Part shown: in pieces, positions 5,966-9,155 of the stretch | Layout: each line of letters opens with the position of its first letter | Numbering within the stretch: the first letter of the stretch is position 1 | Assembly: GCA_024636105.1 (NCBI GenBank) | Contig: JAGXHO010000015.1 | Coordinates: 1 to 9,155, forward strand | Origin: Trueperaceae bacterium | Lineage (GTDB): Bacteria; Deinococcota; Deinococci; Deinococcales; Trueperaceae | DNA: 9,155 nucleotides | Reading direction: 5' to 3' | Program-made: the position numbers and the translations under genes | Notes under the pieces: generated by a model | The model's input: the letters and a program-made list of their open reading frames with translations, nothing else | What the model was told of the DNA's origin: nothing | The model's database searches: none

Positions 5966-5971
5966 ACCCTA
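5966..5971 (-). promoter_or_regulatory. Candidate leaderless -10 box of the LapA-like gene
   Basis: TAGGGT on the minus strand fits TANNNT and ends six bases before the ATG at 5959, the same spacing as at the SufT-like gene. It would let the gene be expressed independently of rodA. Confidence 0.45.
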
Positions 5972-6026
5972 CGCCCGCCGGGACGCGATGGCCGGTGCGA
6001 GACCGCGAGCGAACGGGTGGGGCCGC

Positions 6027-7088
6027 CTACCAGTCCGCGAAACGGTCGCGGTGCGCGACGAACGCGATCGCGAGGGCCACCAGGGTCGAGACCAGCGACG
6101 TGCCCCCGTAGCTCACCAGCGGCAAGGTGATGCCGGTGACGGGCGCCAACCCGAGCGTGACGCCGACGTTGACCACCACCTGGAACCCGACGAACACCAG
6201 CACGCCGACGATGAGCAACTGGTCGCGGGCCGCGGCGCACTCCACCGCCATCGCGACCAGCCGCCAGAACAGCAAGCCGTACAGGGCGAGCAGCGCCACC
6301 GCCGCGACGAAGCCCCCCTCCTCCGCCAGCACCGGGAAGATGAAGTCCGTCTGCCGGAACGGGATGAAGCCGAGCTGCCCTTGGGTGCCGCGGCCGTAGC
6401 CCTTCCCGGTCAACCCACCGGAGCCGACGGCGATGGTCGCTTGGATCACCTGGTACCCGGCCCCCTGAGGATCGGCGCCGGGGTTGAGGAACCCGACGAT
6501 GCGAGCCTTCTGGTGGTCGCGCAGGTTGGGCACCACGAACGCGGGGATCGCGACCGCCAGCAGCAGCCCGACGAGGAGCACGTGGCGTACCGGCACCCCG
6601 CGCACGAGCACCATGCCCCCGCCGATCGCGAGCAGCACGAGGGCACCGCCCAGGTCGGGCTCCGCGAGCACGAGCGCGGTCGGCACCGCGACGAGCACCG
6701 CCGGCCGCAGGTAGTCGACCCAGCGCTTGATCGGCCGGTCGTGCAGCGCTGCGGCGAGCGCGACCAGGAGCGCGAGCTTGGGCAGTTCGGAGGGCTGGAA
6801 CCCCGGCAGCGGCCCGAGGTAGAGCCACGACTTCGCCCCGTTGACCTCGGTCCCGAACAGGTGCACGGCCGCGAGCAGCACGAGCGACGCAACGTACGCG
6901 TGCGGCGCGAAACGCATGAGGCGCGCTCGCCCGAACCACACCACGAAGGCGACCGCCACCGCGGAGGGCAACAGGAACACGAGCTGCCGCGCGAACTCGT
7001 CGTCCGGTGCCGCGCTCGACAGCGTCACGAGGCCGGCTGCGAGGAGCAGGACGGCGACGATGGGGAGGGTGAGGTCGATGCGGGTCAT
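6027..7088 (-). CDS. rodA: RodA, SEDS-family peptidoglycan glycosyltransferase
   Basis: Polytopic inner-membrane enzyme that polymerises lipid II into glycan strands during cell elongation, normally in complex with a class B penicillin-binding protein. The 353 residues carry about ten hydrophobic segments. Family motifs are SWLYLGPLPGFQPSELPKLA (87-106), EPDLGGAL (143-150), GYQVIQATIAVGSGGLTGKG (211-230), the GFIPFRQTDFIFPVLAEE block (from 240) whose Asp248 should be the essential SEDS aspartate, and GLAPVTGITLPLVSYGGTS (313-331). The LGFIPFRQTDFIF form points to RodA rather than FtsW. No PBP2 or mre gene is adjacent in the window. The ATG at 7088 lacks a Shine-Dalgarno; a TAGACT box at 7140-7145 could serve it with a leader of about 45 nt. 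Confidence 0.95.
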   Translation of the reverse strand: MTRIDLTLPIVAVLLLAAGLVTLSSAAPDDEFARQLVFLLPSAVAVAFVVWFGRARLMRFAPHAYVASLVLLAAVHLFGTEVNGAKSWLYLGPLPGFQPSELPKLALLVALAAALHDRPIKRWVDYLRPAVLVAVPTALVLAEPDLGGALVLLAIGGGMVLVRGVPVRHVLLVGLLLAVAIPAFVVPNLRDHQKARIVGFLNPGADPQGAGYQVIQATIAVGSGGLTGKGYGRGTQGQLGFIPFRQTDFIFPVLAEEGGFVAAVALLALYGLLFWRLVAMAVECAAARDQLLIVGVLVFVGFQVVVNVGVTLGLAPVTGITLPLVSYGGTSLVSTLVALAIAFVAHRDRFADW

Positions 7089-7247
7089 GGTCGGGGAGGG
7101 CGCGGCGTGCGGGGTCCACCGGCTCGGCGCGTCCCCGCCAGTCTAGGCCGACCGGTGCGAGCGTCCGGTGAGAGCGCGGCCCCGTCCGCCGCACCCAATG
7201 CACTCGGCGCTACGGCGCCGGCGACGTCGCAGCGCCATGCTCGCGCC
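7089..7247. promoter_or_regulatory. Divergent promoter region between rodA and the YceI-domain gene
   Basis: The 159 nt must carry signals for both directions. On the minus strand TAGACT (7140-7145) fits a -10 for rodA, without a clear -35. On the plus strand I found no convincing TANNNT box near the start at 7248, but CGGCGC-TACG-GCGCCG (7205-7220) forms a perfect 6-bp hairpin with a C(UNCG)G-type tetraloop in plus-sense RNA, ending 27 nt before the ATG. Confidence 0.4.
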
Positions 7248-7841
7248 ATGAACCGAGCGGTCCGCCAGCTTCTCGCCACGCTCGTCGTCGCCGCCACGGT
7301 GGCCGGCCCCGCGTCCGCCCAGGAAGCGGGGCGGCCGGGCGCCTGGATGGTCGATGGCGAGGCGGTCTACGAGGCCCGCGACTCCTTGTCGAGCTGGAGC
7401 GGCCGCGCACCCCTGGACGCCGCCGAGCTGCGCTTCGACCCAGCCGAACCGTCCGACCTCGAACTGACCGCGCGCGTGCGCCCGGCGGACTTCGACTCGG
7501 GAAACCCACTGCGCGACCTGAACGCACGCCTCACCGTCTTCATCGTCGACGACCATCCCGAAGCCACCGCCCGGGCGACGGCCGCTTCGGACGGCGGGCC
7601 ACCGCGGCAGGTGGCCGGCGGCTGGGTCGTGCCGATCGCGGTCGACCTGACGCTCCACGGCGTCACGGTTCGCTACCCCGCGGAAGCCCACCTCGAACGC
7701 GACGGCGTGGACTGGACGGGCACCGCCGTCGTCACGCTCTCGCTCGGGGCCCATGGGATGCGGCGACCGCGGCTGCTGGGCATCCTCACCGAGGACGCGG
7801 TGCGGCTCGAGGTGCGCGTTCGCGCGCGCCCGGCCCCCTGA
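7248..7841 (+). CDS. Secreted YceI-domain protein
   Basis: 197 residues with a signal peptide at about 1-25 (basic MNRAVRQ, hydrophobic core LLATLVVAATVAG, cleavage after PASA). The rest fits the YceI fold, an eight-stranded lipocalin-like barrel that holds an isoprenoid-type lipid in family members: AWMVDGEAVYEARDSL at the first strand, a region like ELTARVRPADFDSGNPLRD in the middle (the family's DTG-N-RD segment is seen as DSGNPLRDLNARL), and PIAVDLTLHGVTVRYPAEAH near the end. It is presumably exported to the periplasm. The ATG at 7248 is chosen because it starts the signal peptide; the frame is open far upstream but without signal-like sequence. It is the only plus-strand gene, divergent from rodA and convergent with the BatA-like gene, sharing 56 nt with it. 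The ligand is unknown. Confidence 0.88.
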   Translation: MNRAVRQLLATLVVAATVAGPASAQEAGRPGAWMVDGEAVYEARDSLSSWSGRAPLDAAELRFDPAEPSDLELTARVRPADFDSGNPLRDLNARLTVFIVDDHPEATARATAASDGGPPRQVAGGWVVPIAVDLTLHGVTVRYPAEAHLERDGVDWTGTAVVTLSLGAHGMRRPRLLGILTEDAVRLEVRVRARPAP

Positions 7842-9155
7842 CCCACGCCACCCATTCGACCAGCAGGGCGGCCACGGCGATCGCCAACAGCCACGCCGCG
7901 ATCGCCGTCGGGCGCTCGATGCGCAGCGGCGCTTCGGCCTCCGGCACGCGGTCGTCCGGGGCGGGGAGCGGGAGGCGGGTCTGGTCCTCCGCCAAGAGCG
8001 ATACGGTCACGTCGCGTCCCCCGACGCGGGCGAGCCCCGGCGCGGCGACGCGGTTGCTGGCGTCGTCGATCGCGCCCAGCGGCGCCCGATCGGCGCCGCG
8101 GTAGGCATCGAGGAGGTTGGCCACCAGCGTGGGGAAGGCAGCCCGGAAGACCAGATCGGTCTGGCTCGGATGCACCGCGAAGGCGAGCACCCGCACCCCG
8201 TCTCGTTCGCGGTAGGCGAGGACGGCGCGCTCGTCCGCGGTCCACGCGAGCACCTGCCAGCCCGACGCCTCGAGCTGCGCCCGGGTCGCGGCCCACGGGA
8301 GGAGAGCCCGGTCGGAGTCCTCCACCGAACGCGGCGGGGCGAGGCCGACCGCGACCTCGCGCAGATCGACGAACCGAAGGAGCGGGTCGGTGCGCGCCCA
8401 CTCGGCGATCGAACCCGCGCGTGGCTCGGGGGTCGCGGGCGCGACGACGACGTAGTCGCCCGGCGTCAACGCGTCGGGGTCGGCGCCGGTGAGCACGCGC
8501 ACGTCGGCGGACACGCGCGCCGCGGCCCCAGTGACCGTCACCGCGGTCCCCGGGACGGCAGCGAAGGCCCGCCGCAGGCGCGGCTCGTCGGCGTCGAGCA
8601 CGACCCGCGCCGCCCGCCGCCCGGCATAGGCGACGTCGTCGAGATCGAGCGCGTCGGCCACGCCACCGAGCTCCAGGCGCGCGACCACCACCTCCCCAGC
8701 GACGTCGATCGGGAAGGTGGCGGTCGCGCGGCCACCGGCCGGGACCAGGACGTCGGTGCGGGCGAGGAGCGCGCCGTCGCGGCGCTCGAGGACCACCCCC
8801 ACCGTGACCGGTCGCACGTGGGTCGACGCGATCGCCACGAACGCCTGTTGGATGCCGAGGTCGAAGGCGACGATCCCGACGTTGCGCCCGGTCCCGGCGA
8901 CGTCGACGCGCCGCACGCCGGCGCGCGCTTCGCCCGGGTCGTCGCTGATCCACGCCACCGTGCCGGCGTCGAGCGCCCTCGCCAGGTCGAGGGCGGCCTC
9001 TGCGTCCACGCGCGCGTCGACGGCCTGGAAGTCCTCGAGCACCGTGCGCAGCGCCGCGCGGTCGCGGGTGAAGGGGAGCACGAGCTCGGGCACCGCCCCG
9101 GCGCGCACCAGCGCGACCGCGCCCGCCTCGTCCGCGAGATCGAGCACGGCGGCCC
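7786..9155 (-). CDS. BatA/VWA-like membrane protein, N-terminal part outside window
   Basis: The frame is open to the right edge and the GTG at 9147 is unlikely to be the start, because the sequence there (AAVLDLADEAGAVALVRAG) reads like the inside of a von Willebrand A fold. In view are about 456 codons: the remainder of a VWA-like domain up to about the ALDLARALDAGTVAWISDD block, a beta-rich region with an immunoglobulin-like look (QQAFVAIASTHVRPVTVGVV), an alpha/beta domain (VVLDADEPRLRRAFAAV to VVVAPATPEP), then one transmembrane helix, AIAAWLLAIAVAALLVEWVA, and a short basic tail. This is the order seen in BatA-like proteins, often found near MoxR ATPases and DUF58 proteins; none is visible here. 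The metal-binding DxSxS motif, if any, would lie outside. The 3' end overlaps the YceI-domain gene. Confidence 0.75.
   Translation of the reverse strand, partial: AAVLDLADEAGAVALVRAGAVPELVLPFTRDRAALRTVLEDFQAVDARVDAEAALDLARALDAGTVAWISDDPGEARAGVRRVDVAGTGRNVGIVAFDLGIQQAFVAIASTHVRPVTVGVVLERRDGALLARTDVLVPAGGRATATFPIDVAGEVVVARLELGGVADALDLDDVAYAGRRAARVVLDADEPRLRRAFAAVPGTAVTVTGAAARVSADVRVLTGADPDALTPGDYVVVAPATPEPRAGSIAEWARTDPLLRFVDLREVAVGLAPPRSVEDSDRALLPWAATRAQLEASGWQVLAWTADERAVLAYRERDGVRVLAFAVHPSQTDLVFRAAFPTLVANLLDAYRGADRAPLGAIDDASNRVAAPGLARVGGRDVTVSLLAEDQTRLPLPAPDDRVPEAEAPLRIERPTAIAAWLLAIAVAALLVEWVAWVRGPGARERAPRAAPRPR

Noticed and set aside
5847..7247. Plus-strand open frame upstream of, and in frame with, the YceI-domain start
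   Set aside because: It is antisense to rodA and the LapA-like gene and reads as Arg/Glu/Gln/His-rich nonsense. The signal peptide beginning at 7248 marks the true start.
7673..8953. 426-codon minus-strand frame overlapping the BatA-like gene
   Set aside because: Its Arg/Gly/Pro-rich product is a frame shadow. The competing frame has a beta-rich domain and a clear transmembrane helix.
1..9155. Search for CRISPR arrays, insertion sequences, tRNA or rRNA genes, toxin-antitoxin or phage-defence genes
   Set aside because: No spaced direct repeats, transposase motifs, terminal repeats, cloverleaf-like segments or defence domains were seen. The only tandem repeat is the coding one at 5352-5411.

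Overview
The window is GC-rich (about 70 %) bacterial chromosome carrying nine protein genes, eight on the minus strand and one on the plus strand. The S-layer-type gene at the left edge has the layout of the SlpA proteins of Deinococcus and Thermus: signal peptide, one SLH domain, long coiled coil, then a large beta-rich region. Several genes also have a TANNNT -10 box six or seven bases before the ATG and no Shine-Dalgarno, a pattern known from leaderless transcripts in Deinococcus. I infer a member of the phylum Deinococcota, possibly a Truepera-like lineage; the exact placement is a guess. I see no mobile elements, CRISPR arrays, tRNA or rRNA genes, so this looks like ordinary core chromosome.

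Layout. Positions 1-2429 (minus) hold the 5' 809 codons of a slpA-like envelope gene whose 3' end lies left of the window. Positions 2430-2804 hold its unusually elaborate control region: a candidate promoter with a perfect -35 box, a near-perfect inverted repeat around that promoter, and a leader of about 190 nt in which an upstream segment can pair with the ribosome binding site. Positions 2805-7088 are a run of minus-strand genes, in transcription order rodA, a LapA-like membrane coiled-coil protein, a SufT/DUF59 iron-sulfur factor, an unrecognised 218-residue protein, thyX and rlmH. thyX and rlmH lie two bases apart and are surely co-transcribed; the others have gaps of about 35-70 nt and several have their own candidate -10 boxes. 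Positions 7089-7247 form a divergent promoter region between rodA and a plus-strand gene for a secreted YceI-domain protein (7248-7841). That gene converges on, and overlaps by 56 nt, a minus-strand BatA-like membrane protein gene that runs off the right edge.

The gene products cover envelope structure and growth (SlpA-like, RodA, LapA-like, YceI, BatA-like) and housekeeping (Fe-S maturation, flavin-dependent dTMP synthesis, 23S rRNA methylation). No gene set in the window forms a new multi-gene system. The least expected content is regulatory: the slpA-like promoter and leader combine a large dyad, a 5'-terminal hairpin, a strong internal Shine-Dalgarno with an in-frame TTG, and a 9-bp anti-RBS segment.
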